NCBI GenBank assembly: GCA_964554715.1
Contig: CAZKPU010000006.1
Location: forward strand, 1-44,428
Source: RXOA01 sp964554715
Lineage (GTDB): Bacteria > Bipolaricaulota > Bipolaricaulia > UBA7950 > UBA9294
DNA: 44,428 nt
Direction: 5' to 3'
This document shows positions 24,434-33,923 of the stretch, one piece after another (position 1 is the first letter of the stretch; each line of letters begins with the position of its first letter). Made by a program: the position numbers and the translations under genes. The notes under the pieces were generated by a model. It saw only the letters and a program-made list of their open reading frames with translations, did not search any database and was not told the origin of the DNA.

Positions 24434-26275
24434 TTGACTACGCGATCCAACACTGTGGAGAAAGGGGTTGTTGTCGCATCGGCGTATGTGATCGCCATGC
24501 TTGTTCTCGTTGTCTTGAGAATCACGGAGACCCTTCCGATCCCGCTTGTCTTTGTCGCCCTTGCCGTACCGCTTGTCTTGGTTGCAGCGAACGTGCGGCT
24601 CCGCGGCTCGCTGGTCGTCGCGATCCTGACCTCCGCCATCGGCATCCCGTTTCTCTTGCGATCGGGAGCCCTTCTTATCGGAACCCTGTTCGCCGTCAAC
24701 CTGTGCATCGCTTCCATCACCACCCTGGTTGTAAGCAGGCGAAAGGCGATGCGCGATCATTGGCGGCGCTCCCATTCGCTCGACGAGCGGAATGATGACG
24801 TCGTGTTCGAGGGATCGTTGAACACGCTTCATTTCATCGACCGCGAAGGGACGATCCTCCGTCGGAATGAGGCTTCCCGTAGCGTTCTCGGGCATATGAC
24901 CAAGCGCTCGCTTCAGCTCTCCGAGTACATCCATCCTGAAGAGCTGGATCGCATGAAAACAGAGTTGATGCGGTTGTTCGAACGCGGGGAGATCCGTGAC
25001 ATCAAGACGCGTTTCATGAACGAGCGCCGCGAGCAGATCCCCGTTGAATTGCGCGGTCTGCGCATTTCCGACCGGATGGCCCTTCTCGAGGCGCACGATC
25101 GCAGACAGCTGGTGGCGCTGGAACGTCGCTTGATGGAAGCGGAAGCACGATACAGGTTCCTCATCGAAGCCGCGGTGGATACGCTCGATTCGGGGATCAT
25201 CATCAGCGATCGCAAACATCATGTTGTTTGGGCCAACGAGACGATCGGGCGCTTCTTCGGGATCGACCGGGACCGGTTGATCGGGATCGACTCCATGCGG
25301 GCGTTTGCCCGGTTCGTCGGAGTGTTCGAGAACTGCGAGGAAGTGAGCCGCGTCGTCGAACAAGCGATCGAGACAAGAACGCCGGTCGAGTCGTACACGT
25401 GCCGGGTCAAACCAGGGATGGGACGCGAAGAGCGAGTGTTGGCGTATCGCTCTATTCCCGTGGACACCGAGCGCTATCGTGGCGGACGGATCGACCATTT
25501 CATCGACATCACCGAGATCAAACGATTGGAAGAGGGACTGCTTGAGAAGACACAGAATCTGCAACGGACGCTTCAGAAGCTTGAGGAGTTCTCGTATGTC
25601 GTCTCCCATGATCTGAAAGAGCCGCTTCGAACGGTGGAAGCCTTCAGCGGCTTCCTCATTGAGGACTACGCCGACAAGCTGGATGAGGAAGGGAACACCT
25701 ACCTCCAGACGCTTCGCAAGACATCGGGAAGAATGCGCGCTCTGATCAACGATCTGTTGTCGTTGTCAAGCATTCATGTCGATTCCGCCTCAACGGAGAG
25801 GATCCATGTGGGCAGGCTCCTTGAAGAGACCCGCGAAGATCTCGAAATGCGGCTTCGCGGCGTCAATCTCGCGATCGATGACGATCTTCCAATCGTTGTC
25901 GGCAGTGAAGTTCGAATCGGGGAGTTGTTCAGCAACCTGATCGTCAACGCAATCAAGTACAATGACAAGGCTTTGCCCACATTGCATGTTGGATGGACTC
26001 ACAAGGAGAATCGTAACGGTATGTGCACGTTTTTCGTCAAGGACAACGGGATCGGCATCGAGAATCGATACCGTGAAAGGATTTTCGGTATCTTCGAGAA
26101 GCTGAACCCTCGAAAAGATGTAGAAGGAACAGGTGCTGGTTTGGCGATCTGCAAGCGGATCGTCGAAGAACATGGGGGGGATATCTGGGTGGAATCCGAG
26201 GTGGGTGTTGGAAGCACGTTCTTCTTCACCCTGCCTAGAGCAACGGCCAGAAGTGAGGTGGAAACCCATGCTTAG
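24434..26275 (+). CDS. membrane-bound PAS-domain sensor histidine kinase
   Basis: A 613-residue kinase. Several hydrophobic segments occupy about residues 10-95. A PAS-like domain (about 125-210) and a second PAS with a PAC motif (about 230-365, IIISDRKHHVVWANETIGRF) follow. HisKA has the phosphoacceptor His in FSYVVSHDLKEPLRTVEAF. HATPase_c has N-box LIVNAIKYND, G1 DNGIGIENRYRERIFGIFEK (20 residues) and G2 GTGAGLAI. This organisation resembles bacteriophytochrome-type kinases paired with Rcp1-like regulators. The start is uncertain: TTG 24434 has GGGGAA 8 nt upstream, TTG 24419 is an alternative, and no in-frame ATG precedes the first helix. The response-regulator gene overlaps its end by 8 bases. 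Confidence 0.88.
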   Translation: MTTRSNTVEKGVVVASAYVIAMLVLVVLRITETLPIPLVFVALAVPLVLVAANVRLRGSLVVAILTSAIGIPFLLRSGALLIGTLFAVNLCIASITTLVVSRRKAMRDHWRRSHSLDERNDDVVFEGSLNTLHFIDREGTILRRNEASRSVLGHMTKRSLQLSEYIHPEELDRMKTELMRLFERGEIRDIKTRFMNERREQIPVELRGLRISDRMALLEAHDRRQLVALERRLMEAEARYRFLIEAAVDTLDSGIIISDRKHHVVWANETIGRFFGIDRDRLIGIDSMRAFARFVGVFENCEEVSRVVEQAIETRTPVESYTCRVKPGMGREERVLAYRSIPVDTERYRGGRIDHFIDITEIKRLEEGLLEKTQNLQRTLQKLEEFSYVVSHDLKEPLRTVEAFSGFLIEDYADKLDEEGNTYLQTLRKTSGRMRALINDLLSLSSIHVDSASTERIHVGRLLEETREDLEMRLRGVNLAIDDDLPIVVGSEVRIGELFSNLIVNAIKYNDKALPTLHVGWTHKENRNGMCTFFVKDNGIGIENRYRERIFGIFEKLNPRKDVEGTGAGLAICKRIVEEHGGDIWVESEVGVGSTFFFTLPRATARSEVETHA

Positions 26276-26702
26276 CCCGGACCGAATGAACGTCCTGGTT
26301 GTCGAAGACAATGAGGACGACGTGATGATCATCAAGCGCGCCATGCGCAAGAGCGAATTCAAGTGCGATCTTTACTTCGCCTACGACGGCGAACAGGCGC
26401 TCGATTTCCTCCATAAGCAGGGCGAGTTTGACGACGCGCCCAAGCCCGACTTGGTTCTTCTCGATCTCAAGCTCCCCAAGGCGAACGGATTGGAAGTTCT
26501 CGCGGACATCAAGCAGGACGAACGTCTCCGAAGGATCCCTGTCATCGTTCTCACGAACTCCGAGAGGGACGAGGATATGGTTCGTGCCTACGATAGCGGC
26601 GCAGCAAGCTACATGACCAAGCCGGTCGATTCCAAGGATTTCGAACGCTTGATCCAGACCGTCCAGGAGTACTGGCGGATCGCACGACTTCCTACGGAGT
26701 GA
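26268..26702 (+). CDS. single-domain response regulator, Rcp1-like
   Basis: A 144-residue receiver domain without an output domain. The acidic pocket is in VVEDNEDDV, the phospho-Asp in DLVLLDLKLPKANG, the switch Thr in IVLTNSERDED and the conserved Lys in YMTKPVDSKDFE. It is most like the Rcp1 group that pairs with PAS or phytochrome kinases of the HDLKEPL type. The gene overlaps the kinase gene by 8 bases, so it is almost certainly the cognate partner. With no DNA-binding domain, it must signal through protein contacts. ATG 26286 is an alternative start. Confidence 0.92.
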   Translation: MLSPDRMNVLVVEDNEDDVMIIKRAMRKSEFKCDLYFAYDGEQALDFLHKQGEFDDAPKPDLVLLDLKLPKANGLEVLADIKQDERLRRIPVIVLTNSERDEDMVRAYDSGAASYMTKPVDSKDFERLIQTVQEYWRIARLPTE

Positions 26703-26739
26703 TCGTAGACCGAGCAGCACGGTCACTTAAGAAGCGTGC

Positions 26740-27684
26740 TTAGCGCGGATAGATCGTCGCTAGTACGCTGAGTCCAAAGGCGATCACAAGCCCTGTGATG
26801 ATGATGAACGCGGGCGTCAACCCTCGGGCGGTTGTTGCCGTTTCCTTCTCGCCGTTCTGGCCGGAATCGAAGTCAACGCGCTGGTCTTGGTTCTGGCTCT
26901 GGTCAAGCAATGGGTCCGTGGCGATCGTCCCATCCGGACTCCGCTCAAGCACCGTCTTGAGCCGTGTCGCTTGGTCGCGGACCCTCTGCCAATCATCGGA
27001 TGTGAGCCGTTCCGGCGCTTCCGCCGCTGCAACCAGTCGGCCGATTGCGTCGAGCGCGTCCGCGGGAAGCACACCTGCAGGAGCGTCTTCAACGAACGCA
27101 AGCGCGTCGATCCATGAACGATCAATGTCTGGCGCCTCGGGTGCAGCAATCAACCCCTCGGCAATAAACGCGGCAGAGAAGACGTATCTATCTTGCTCAT
27201 CGATGTCTTGAAGAAGCAGCTCGACAAGAGCGTCAAGCCGCTTCTTGATGTCGAGAATCATGGCGAACAGCCCGTCCTCCGCAGCTCTCTCCAAACCGGC
27301 GAGCCTGCTATCCAAATCCATACCTGCTTGTCCGGCAAGCTGTAACAGAACTGCTTCGTAGGGCGTCTGCTCCAGTTGTTGAAGAAGATCCGTCGATGCA
27401 GCGATCGGGGCCGATGCCGGATTCGGCTGCTCGACAAGCAGAAGCAACAAGCGCGTCAAAGCAGCCTGGGTTTGCCGTACGGATGTCCCCAAACCGATCG
27501 GCACTGCGGGAACCGTTCCCTGGAAAAGGTACTCGCTGTACGCTTGGTGAAGCGCTACGCAGGGGGCCCAGGAAGCAAGACACGCGCCTCCTTCTTGCCC
27601 GAGATCGCTCGCAACCGAGGCGAAGACCCCGCACGTCCAGCCGAACACCGCAACAAGCGCCACGATCAACAACCTCTTCGTCAT
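26740..27684 (-). CDS. exported membrane-anchored protein of unknown function
   Basis: A 314-residue protein with an N-terminal signal peptide (residues 1-24, MTKRLLIVALVAVFGWTCGV) and a C-terminal membrane helix (FIIITGLVIAFGLSVLATIY, last 25 residues). Between them lies an alpha-helical, Leu/Ala-rich periplasmic region followed by a Gln/Asp-rich low-complexity linker (LLDQSQNQDQRVDFDS). I do not recognise a family. The start ATG 27684 has GGAG 9 nt upstream. It is alone, convergent with the response regulator and divergent from the nucleoside-transporter operon. Confidence 0.7.
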   Translation of the reverse strand: MTKRLLIVALVAVFGWTCGVFASVASDLGQEGGACLASWAPCVALHQAYSEYLFQGTVPAVPIGLGTSVRQTQAALTRLLLLLVEQPNPASAPIAASTDLLQQLEQTPYEAVLLQLAGQAGMDLDSRLAGLERAAEDGLFAMILDIKKRLDALVELLLQDIDEQDRYVFSAAFIAEGLIAAPEAPDIDRSWIDALAFVEDAPAGVLPADALDAIGRLVAAAEAPERLTSDDWQRVRDQATRLKTVLERSPDGTIATDPLLDQSQNQDQRVDFDSGQNGEKETATTARGLTPAFIIITGLVIAFGLSVLATIYPR

Positions 27685-27706
27685 GGAACAAACTCCTTGG
27701 ACCGAC

Positions 27707-27734
27707 TCCATATCGTACCGTAGTATGGTGTCAA
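27707..27734 (-). promoter_or_regulatory. promoter of the exported membrane-anchored protein
   Basis: On the minus strand TTGACA (27734-27729), a 16-bp spacer and TATGGA (27712-27707) lie upstream of ATG 27684. Confidence 0.5.
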
Positions 27735-27755
27735 GAAACTCGGTCCGTTCGCAGC

Positions 27756-27785
27756 TTGGCGCAGGTTGCCGTCTTCCAGTAGAAT
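27756..27785 (+). promoter_or_regulatory. promoter of the BMP-family transporter operon
   Basis: TTGGCG (27756-27761), an 18-bp spacer and TAGAAT (27780-27785) predict a leader of about 80 nt before the TTG start at 27871. Confidence 0.65.
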
Positions 27786-27870
27786 GCTTCCGTGGAATAA
27801 TCGGTCGGACGGTCCGACAGCTTTACGCTCCGGATCGTTTCGGCTCGGCAAGGAGCAAAGGAGGCGTCGA

Positions 27871-29046
27871 TTGAAGAAATTTCTCAGCCTGATTGCCGTT
27901 GCACTGTTGAGTGTGATGGTCGTATCCGCGATCGGATTGGCTGAAGGGCAGTTCGCTGTCGTTCTCGATGTAGGCGGACGAGGCGACTTGTCGTTCAATG
28001 ACATGGGGTTCCTCGGTGCCGAAGCGGCGGCTGCGGAGTTCGACCTGGAGTGGATCGAGCTTCAGAGCACCACGGCTGCAGACTACGGCCCGAACCTTCG
28101 CAATCTGGCACGCACGGCAGAATACGATCTGATCATCGGTGTCGGCTACTTGTTCACCGATGCGATGATTGAGGTCGCGGCCGAGTTCCCGGAGCAGAAG
28201 TTCGCAATCATCGACGGCTACATCGAAAACACGCCGAACGTCATGAGCATCGTCTACGCCGAGTATCAGCCGGCAGCGCTGATCGGTGCCCTTGCCGCGA
28301 TGGCGGGAGCATACCACGGTTACGATGCTGCAGGCGTCGTTCTCGGGATGGAGATCTCCGTTCTCTACAAGTTCGAAGCCGGCTTCCGGTTCGGAATGGA
28401 TTGGGGATTGAAGAAGTACGCAGAGATCACCGGAACGGAGGCTGTTGTCAACTTCCTGTACAACTACACGGGGTCGTTTGACGATATCGCTCTCGGGAAG
28501 ACTTCGTCCGAGGCGATGCTCGCCCAAGGCGCCGTCGGGATCTTCAACGTAGCCGGTCCGCTCGGTCTCGGAGACCATGAAGCGGTTGCTGAAGCTCACT
28601 TGAACGCCGGCACGATGTACGGACCTCCGTACTACTTCGGCGTTGACGCGACGCAAGACTACATCGGCAACGGATACCACGGCATCGCCAGCGCGATGAA
28701 GCACGTGGACACCGGTGTCTATGACGCCATCGCCAGTGTTGCCAACGGTACGTTCGAGGGCGGTCTCTACGTCTACGGAATCAATGAAGGCGGCGGATCG
28801 ATCAGCAACGTCAACGATCTGTTGAACTTCATTCCGTTTGCGAAGAACCAGGGCGCTGTCACGGTCGACAGCTACGAGGTGCTGGCCAACTGGGCGATGA
28901 ACCGCGCCACGCTTCCCGAGTACATCTGGGATGCCATCGATGAACTCGAAGCCGGTATTGCCGACGGTTCGATCGACGTCCCGACCGCGCTCACGCTGGA
29001 GCAGATGCAGGCGGTCCGCGCTCAGTACGAACTCGGCGCTCCGTAG
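27871..29046 (+). CDS. BMP-family (nucleoside-type) ABC transporter substrate-binding protein
   Basis: A 391-residue exported binding protein of the Bmp/Med family (PF02608). The signal peptide covers residues 1-27 (LKKFLSLIAVALLSVMVVS). The mature part starts with AVVLDVGGRGDLSFNDMGF, the family opening, and includes IIGVGYLFTDAMIEVAAEFP and FAIIDGYIEN. Known family members bind purine or other nucleosides (PnrA, BmpA). The start is TTG 27871, with AAGGAGG 6 nt upstream; an upstream ATG gives a non-signal extension. There is no lipobox cysteine, so it may be soluble in the periplasm or membrane-tethered by the uncleaved signal. It heads an operon with the ATPase and two permeases. Confidence 0.9.
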   Translation: MKKFLSLIAVALLSVMVVSAIGLAEGQFAVVLDVGGRGDLSFNDMGFLGAEAAAAEFDLEWIELQSTTAADYGPNLRNLARTAEYDLIIGVGYLFTDAMIEVAAEFPEQKFAIIDGYIENTPNVMSIVYAEYQPAALIGALAAMAGAYHGYDAAGVVLGMEISVLYKFEAGFRFGMDWGLKKYAEITGTEAVVNFLYNYTGSFDDIALGKTSSEAMLAQGAVGIFNVAGPLGLGDHEAVAEAHLNAGTMYGPPYYFGVDATQDYIGNGYHGIASAMKHVDTGVYDAIASVANGTFEGGLYVYGINEGGGSISNVNDLLNFIPFAKNQGAVTVDSYEVLANWAMNRATLPEYIWDAIDELEAGIADGSIDVPTALTLEQMQAVRAQYELGAP

Positions 29047-29072
29047 GCGCAAGTACGAATCTTTTCAGAGTT

Positions 29073-29110
29073 CGGGAGAGAGGACCACTGGGGACTCTCT
29101 CCCGTCTTTT
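29073..29110 (+). terminator. intercistronic terminator-like hairpin after the BMP gene
   Basis: A perfect 10-bp stem CGGGAGAGAG (29073-29082) with CTCTCTCCCG (29095-29104), a 12-nt loop and TCTTTT afterwards. It sits between the binding-protein gene and the ATPase gene, so partial termination or 3' protection would give more binding protein than membrane components. Confidence 0.75.
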
Positions 29111-29142
29111 CCGAGTCTATTGAGCACCATCAGGAGACGCTG

Positions 29143-30729
29143 ATGCCTGAGGGAAACAGCTACTACCTTCGTGCAGAAGGAATCACCAAGATCTACTCGG
29201 ACGGGACTGTCGCACTGAAGGAAGCAACCGTCGAGATCCACACGCACGAGATCATCGGGCTTCTGGGCGAGAACGGCGCCGGGAAGACAACCTTCACCAA
29301 GATCCTGTCCGGTCTTCTTCCTCCCACGAAAGGACGTGTCATCTCTCCGAACGGACCCGTCCGTTTCCCGAGTCCGCGCGAGGCGCTGGACTTCGGTATC
29401 GGGATGGTTCACCAGCACTTCGCTTTGGTCGGGACGTTCACCGCCGCCGAGAACGTCGCGCTCAGCCACGAGCGACCGTTCTCCCGGATCCGCCTCGCCA
29501 AAGCGACGGAACGACTGGAAGCGTTGATGGAAGAGAGCGGACTTCATGTCCCTTTGGATGTTCCAGTCGAGAAGCTGGCCGTCGGGGAGCAGCAACGCGT
29601 CGAGATTCTGAAGGTCCTCTCACGTGATGTCGACTTGCTGATTCTCGACGAGCCGACATCCGTTCTGACACCGCTTGAGGTCGATGAGCTGTTCGACCTT
29701 CTCATCAAGCTCAAGGAAGCAGGGACATCGCTGATCCTGATTACCCACAAGCTCAAGGAAGTCCAATCCGTCACCGATCGGATCGTCGTTCTTCGTCACG
29801 GCGAACTCGTGGGCGATGTCCAGACCGAAGGGACAACCACCGACAGGCTCGCACAACTGATGGTCGGACAGGCCGCGGAGGAAGGCGTCGACGCCGTAGA
29901 ACTCCGCACCGAGGAGATCCCGATCCACGTGCAGCACACCGAGCCCGATCGTTCGGTTCCAAGCGTGCTTCACGTCGAGGGACTATCGGTCAAGGGCAAC
30001 ACCGGTGATGTTGCCGTGGAGGACGTTTCCCTTGATGTGTACGGTGGAGAGATCTTCGGGATCGCCGGCGTGGAGGGAAACGGTCAAACCGAACTGGTGG
30101 AGTCGCTCACCGGACTGCGTGTTCCCTACGAAGGCGTCGCCACGATCAACGGTGAGAACATCCTCGGCAAGGATCCGCGGGTCATCTACAAGCAGGGTGT
30201 TGCCCACATCCCCGAGGATCGATGGGAATTGGGCCTTGTACTGCCGTTTACATTGGCAGAGAACGCAATCCTCGGCGTGCATCAGTGGAAGGAGTTCAGA
30301 GGCCCTTTCGGCTTCCTGAAGTGGCCTCGTATCAACGCACACGTCCGTGAGTTGATGGACCGCTTCGAAATCCGTGCAACAGGTCCCGGAGCCCCGGCCA
30401 AGAGCCTTTCCGGCGGGAACCAGCAAAAACTGATCGTCGGACGCGAACTCGCAAAGGATCCGGCGATTGTCGTGGCTTCCCAGCCCACGCGCGGGCTGGA
30501 TATCAGCGCCGCTCAGTTCATCCGGGATCTGCTTGTCGACATGCGGAACAAGGGGCGTGCGATCTTGTTGGTGTCGGCCGATCTCGACGAGGTTCTTGCT
30601 CTGTCGGATCGGATCGCCATCATGTACGAGGGGCGTTTCATGGCCGTCTGTTCTCCTGGGGAACTCAATCGTCAGAAAATCGGCCTGCTGATGGGCGGCG
30701 CTGTCGCCTGTGAGGAGGAAGCAACATGA
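29143..30729 (+). CDS. nucleoside-type ABC transporter ATP-binding protein (two ATPase domains)
   Basis: This 528-residue ATPase contains two fused nucleotide-binding domains, as in the RbsA/NupA/YufO class. Domain 1 has Walker A GENGAGKTT (residues about 43-51), signature LAVGEQQRVEI and Walker B LILDEPTSVLTP. Domain 2 has a degenerate Walker A (GVEGNGQTE, no GKT), signature LSGGNQQKLIVGRELA and VVASQPTRGLD. The degenerate second P-loop is usual for this class. ATG 29143 follows AGGAG at 29131-29135. The gene overlaps the first permease by 4 bases. Confidence 0.93.
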   Translation: MPEGNSYYLRAEGITKIYSDGTVALKEATVEIHTHEIIGLLGENGAGKTTFTKILSGLLPPTKGRVISPNGPVRFPSPREALDFGIGMVHQHFALVGTFTAAENVALSHERPFSRIRLAKATERLEALMEESGLHVPLDVPVEKLAVGEQQRVEILKVLSRDVDLLILDEPTSVLTPLEVDELFDLLIKLKEAGTSLILITHKLKEVQSVTDRIVVLRHGELVGDVQTEGTTTDRLAQLMVGQAAEEGVDAVELRTEEIPIHVQHTEPDRSVPSVLHVEGLSVKGNTGDVAVEDVSLDVYGGEIFGIAGVEGNGQTELVESLTGLRVPYEGVATINGENILGKDPRVIYKQGVAHIPEDRWELGLVLPFTLAENAILGVHQWKEFRGPFGFLKWPRINAHVRELMDRFEIRATGPGAPAKSLSGGNQQKLIVGRELAKDPAIVVASQPTRGLDISAAQFIRDLLVDMRNKGRAILLVSADLDEVLALSDRIAIMYEGRFMAVCSPGELNRQKIGLLMGGAVACEEEAT

Positions 30730-31889
30730 CGGAGCAACAGGGAAGATCGGAATCCCGGCTGTTGCGCGGCGCTCACCGAACGCTGACAGGACTTCATCCT
30801 GTGTTCGAATCCTTGCTCGCCGGCGTGGTCGGGCTTCTCATCGGAGCCCTGCTCATGCATCTATATGGATTCAATCCGTGGAAGGCCTACATCGCGTTGT
30901 TCCGTGGCGCGTATGCCGGATCGTATGAAATCGCAAGCTCGATCTCTCGTGCGACACCTCTCATCCTGACTGCACTAACCTTCTCGATCTGTTTGCGTGC
31001 GGGGATGTTCAACATCGGTGCCGAAGGCCAGATGATGATCGGAGCCGTTGCCGCGGTGTGTATAGCGCTGTTCTCACTTCCCACGGGCCTCGCCCAGATT
31101 GTCGGGTTGCTGCTTGCGGCGGTGGCGGGCGCGGTGTGGAGCCTGATTCCGGCACTACTGAAGCTGTGGCGCGGTGTGCATGAGGTCATCTCCACGATCA
31201 TGTTCAACTGGATCGGCCGGTGGCTCGTGTTGTATCTGACGATCTATATCCTTGTAGATCCCGCCCGCTCGGAGCGCTCGCTGAGCATCCCCGTGAGTGC
31301 GAGACTACCGGTGCTCGTCCGCGGAACCGACCTTTCCTACGGGATCTTCGTTGCTGTCGCATTCGCTCTGCTGATTTACTTCGTGCTGTGGCACACGACC
31401 ACAGGATACGAGGTTCGCGCCGCCGGACTGAACCCAACCGCCGCACGTTACGGTGGAATCCGGATCAAGAGGACGACGTTTCTTGCGTTCATCCTCGGTG
31501 GAATGGCGGCCGGCCTGGCGGGGGCAACGATTGTGATGGGACTTCGACCGACGTATGCCATCTACGGCGGAGGCGGACTGCCTCAGCTAACGAACCTGGG
31601 CTTCGATGGAATGGCTGTAGCGATGGTCGGCAGGAATCACCCGATCGGGATTCTCGTTTCGGCGCTGTTTTTCGGAGGGCTGAACGCCGGTGGGCGAGTG
31701 ATGCAGTTCTACGGTTCGAACCCCGTCCCTCTGGAGATGGTTCGCATCGTGGAAGGAGCGATTGTGCTTGCCATGTCCATCCCTGAACTGATCCGGATCT
31801 TCCCGGCGGTCAAACGGGAAGGCGAGAGGTTCATCGGGCTGCTTCGGCGCGCGTCATTGAAGGCCCGCAAAGGAGGAGATTCCGCATGA
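30726..31889 (+). CDS. nucleoside-type ABC transporter permease (first)
   Basis: A 387-residue permease of the BPD_transp_2 superfamily (NupB/YufP-like), with about nine or ten membrane helices. Motifs include GMFNIGAEGQMMIGAV near residue 95 and the late EVRAAGLNPTAARYGGI near 235, both typical of nucleoside permeases. ATG overlaps the ATPase stop by 4 bases, and its own stop overlaps the second permease by 4 bases. Confidence 0.92.
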   Translation: MTEQQGRSESRLLRGAHRTLTGLHPVFESLLAGVVGLLIGALLMHLYGFNPWKAYIALFRGAYAGSYEIASSISRATPLILTALTFSICLRAGMFNIGAEGQMMIGAVAAVCIALFSLPTGLAQIVGLLLAAVAGAVWSLIPALLKLWRGVHEVISTIMFNWIGRWLVLYLTIYILVDPARSERSLSIPVSARLPVLVRGTDLSYGIFVAVAFALLIYFVLWHTTTGYEVRAAGLNPTAARYGGIRIKRTTFLAFILGGMAAGLAGATIVMGLRPTYAIYGGGGLPQLTNLGFDGMAVAMVGRNHPIGILVSALFFGGLNAGGRVMQFYGSNPVPLEMVRIVEGAIVLAMSIPELIRIFPAVKREGERFIGLLRRASLKARKGGDSA

Positions 31890-32779
31890 GTTGGAATGAC
31901 ATCCTGAGCCTGCTAAGAATCTCACTCCACGCCATGGTCCCGATCGTGCTCACGGCGGTCGGGGAGATCATTGGGGAAACCGCTGGACTGTTCAACATCG
32001 GACTCGAGGGAATCCTGTTGATCAGCGCGTTCGGGGGAGCGCTCGGTGCCGAGATCGGCGGTCCCGTTGTCGGTCTGGCGATCGGAATGGGCATCGGAGC
32101 CGTGATCGGCTTCGTGTTCGGGCTGATCAGCACCTACTGGAAGGGCACTCAGATGGTAACAGGAATCGGAATTAACCTGTTTGCCATGGGGTTTGTCGCG
32201 TTCGGCCTCATTGCACTCGGCGCACCGGGGTTCCGAGACGTGCCGAAAGCCGCCGAAGTCGCCAAATGGTCCACACCGATGGGTGCCGTAAGTCCGATGA
32301 TCATCGTCGCCTTGGTGATGCCGTTTGTCATCTATTGGTTCCTGAAGCGAACCCGAGCGGGTCTGATGCTGAAGGCTGCCGGAGAGATGCCGGAAGCGGC
32401 CGATGTCGCCGGTATCAACATCAATGTGATCCGCCTCCTTGCGGCAACAGCCGGCGGCGTGCTGGCAGGACTTGCCGGCGCCTATATGAGTGTGGCATGG
32501 ATGGGCCTGGTCACCAAAGGACTGTCGGCCGGCCGCGGGTTCATCGCCTTGGCCTGCGTCGTGTTCAGCGGGTTGAATCCGCTCCTGGCACTTCTCGGAG
32601 GGTTCATCTTCGGGTTGTTCCAGGCACTGGCCGAGTGGATCAAGACACTGCCTTCCAAGCCGATTCCAAGCCAGTTCGTGTCGATGCTCCCCTATATTGT
32701 GACGCTTCTCGTGGTATCGGGGGCCATCGGACGCGTGCGCTTCCCGAAGGCACTCGGAGAGCCGTATAAGCGAGAGTAG
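31886..32779 (+). CDS. nucleoside-type ABC transporter permease (second)
   Basis: A 297-residue permease (NupC/YufQ-like) with about eight or nine helices and family motifs GETAGLFNIGLEGILLIS near residue 30 and AAGEMPEAADVAGININ near 165. It forms the heterodimeric channel with the preceding permease. It is the last gene of the operon; the next gene has its own promoter. Confidence 0.92.
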   Translation: MSWNDILSLLRISLHAMVPIVLTAVGEIIGETAGLFNIGLEGILLISAFGGALGAEIGGPVVGLAIGMGIGAVIGFVFGLISTYWKGTQMVTGIGINLFAMGFVAFGLIALGAPGFRDVPKAAEVAKWSTPMGAVSPMIIVALVMPFVIYWFLKRTRAGLMLKAAGEMPEAADVAGININVIRLLAATAGGVLAGLAGAYMSVAWMGLVTKGLSAGRGFIALACVVFSGLNPLLALLGGFIFGLFQALAEWIKTLPSKPIPSQFVSMLPYIVTLLVVSGAIGRVRFPKALGEPYKRE

Positions 32780-32786
32780 ATCTGCC

Positions 32787-32815
32787 TTGACCGGTCCTCC
32801 CACGAGGACTATGAT
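32787..32815 (+). promoter_or_regulatory. promoter of the PhnD-like transporter operon
   Basis: TTGACC (32787-32792), a 17-bp spacer and TATGAT (32810-32815) lie just after the nucleoside permease stop. The leader to ATG 32905 is about 80 nt. Confidence 0.75.
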
Positions 32816-32904
32816 GGGATAATGAGGATCTAAGAGAGCAGACCTGGTCGAGTTGCTTCCAACGTCTGTTCATGGAGGGCGTGACTGCATCTAGGAGGTG
32901 CACG

Positions 32905-33912
32905 ATGCGGAGACTGTTGGCTCTGACATTGGTTGCTGTTGCGGTATTCGGGATTCTCGGATCCGCACAGGAGCTTGGTACACAGGACTATCCGATCACC
33001 ATGTTGTTCGTTCCTTCGACTGAGGCGGCCGTGGTTCAGGATGCCGCGGAAGCAATCTCGGACGCTCTGTACGACCTGACAGGGCTGTATGTTGAAGCGG
33101 TCGTCACGTCGGACTACCGAGCATTCATTGAGGCGTTCCGAACGGCAGAGGGAGACGTCTTCGGCGTTCCGACAACATCGCAGTACATCGAGATCTTCGC
33201 CGAAACCGAAGGAAACGTGGAAGTTGCTTTGGCCTCGGTACGCCGCGGCTACAACTACTACTTCAGCAGCGTGTATGCCCGCCGAGACAGCGGGATCGAG
33301 ACGCTTGAAGACCTCAACGGCAAGACGTGGATCTATAACGACGCCTTCTCAACGTCCGGCTACAAGACGCCTCTGATTCTGTTTGAAGAGAACAACATCG
33401 AAGTCGGCGGAACCGTCGAAACCGGTGGTCATACGGCGTCGATGATCGCTCTTCTTCAAGGTCAAGGCGACTTCTGCACTGGATATGGCTCTCCGACCGA
33501 TGCTCCTGCAGCGCTCAAGGAGATGGGGATCCGTTGGGAGTGGGGCGATGATCCGGAACTGATGCTCTGGGATCGCTATAACAACGCGCTGATGCGCGAA
33601 GAAATCCGATGGGAGGGTGTTGACCTTCGACTGGCTGTGGCTGAAGACTACCCGGATGTCTTCGAAACGATCGGGGTTGTCGCGGTCGCCGGTCCGTTGG
33701 CCAACGACTGCATTGCCTTCTCGGGCGGCTTCCCGGAAGACGTGAAAACCCAGCTTGTGCAAGCACTTCAGGATCACATTCACTCACCGGAGGGTCTCGC
33801 CGTTTGGAACGACCCGAACTTCTACGAGTGGAGCGACATGGCTCCCATCACGGATGAGTTCTACGACTACAACCGCGTCCTGTTGGGATATCCGATTCCC
33901 GAACGAGACTAA
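32905..33912 (+). CDS. PhnD-like phosphonate/phosphite-type substrate-binding protein
   Basis: A 335-residue binding protein with a signal peptide (residues 1-22, MRRLLALTLVAVAVFGILGS). The mature region is of the PhnD/PtxB/PhnD-like type: YPITMLFVPSTEAAVVQDAA at the start, DVFGVPTTSQYIE near 90, LEDLNGKTWIYNDAFSTSG near 140 and a late AVAGPLANDCIAFSGGFP. The family binds phosphonate, phosphite or phosphate esters; the true substrate is not readable here. No phn catabolic or htx/ptx genes are nearby. The start ATG 32905 follows AGGAGG. Confidence 0.85.
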   Translation: MRRLLALTLVAVAVFGILGSAQELGTQDYPITMLFVPSTEAAVVQDAAEAISDALYDLTGLYVEAVVTSDYRAFIEAFRTAEGDVFGVPTTSQYIEIFAETEGNVEVALASVRRGYNYYFSSVYARRDSGIETLEDLNGKTWIYNDAFSTSGYKTPLILFEENNIEVGGTVETGGHTASMIALLQGQGDFCTGYGSPTDAPAALKEMGIRWEWGDDPELMLWDRYNNALMREEIRWEGVDLRLAVAEDYPDVFETIGVVAVAGPLANDCIAFSGGFPEDVKTQLVQALQDHIHSPEGLAVWNDPNFYEWSDMAPITDEFYDYNRVLLGYPIPERD

Positions 33913-33923
33913 GGAGCATCTCT

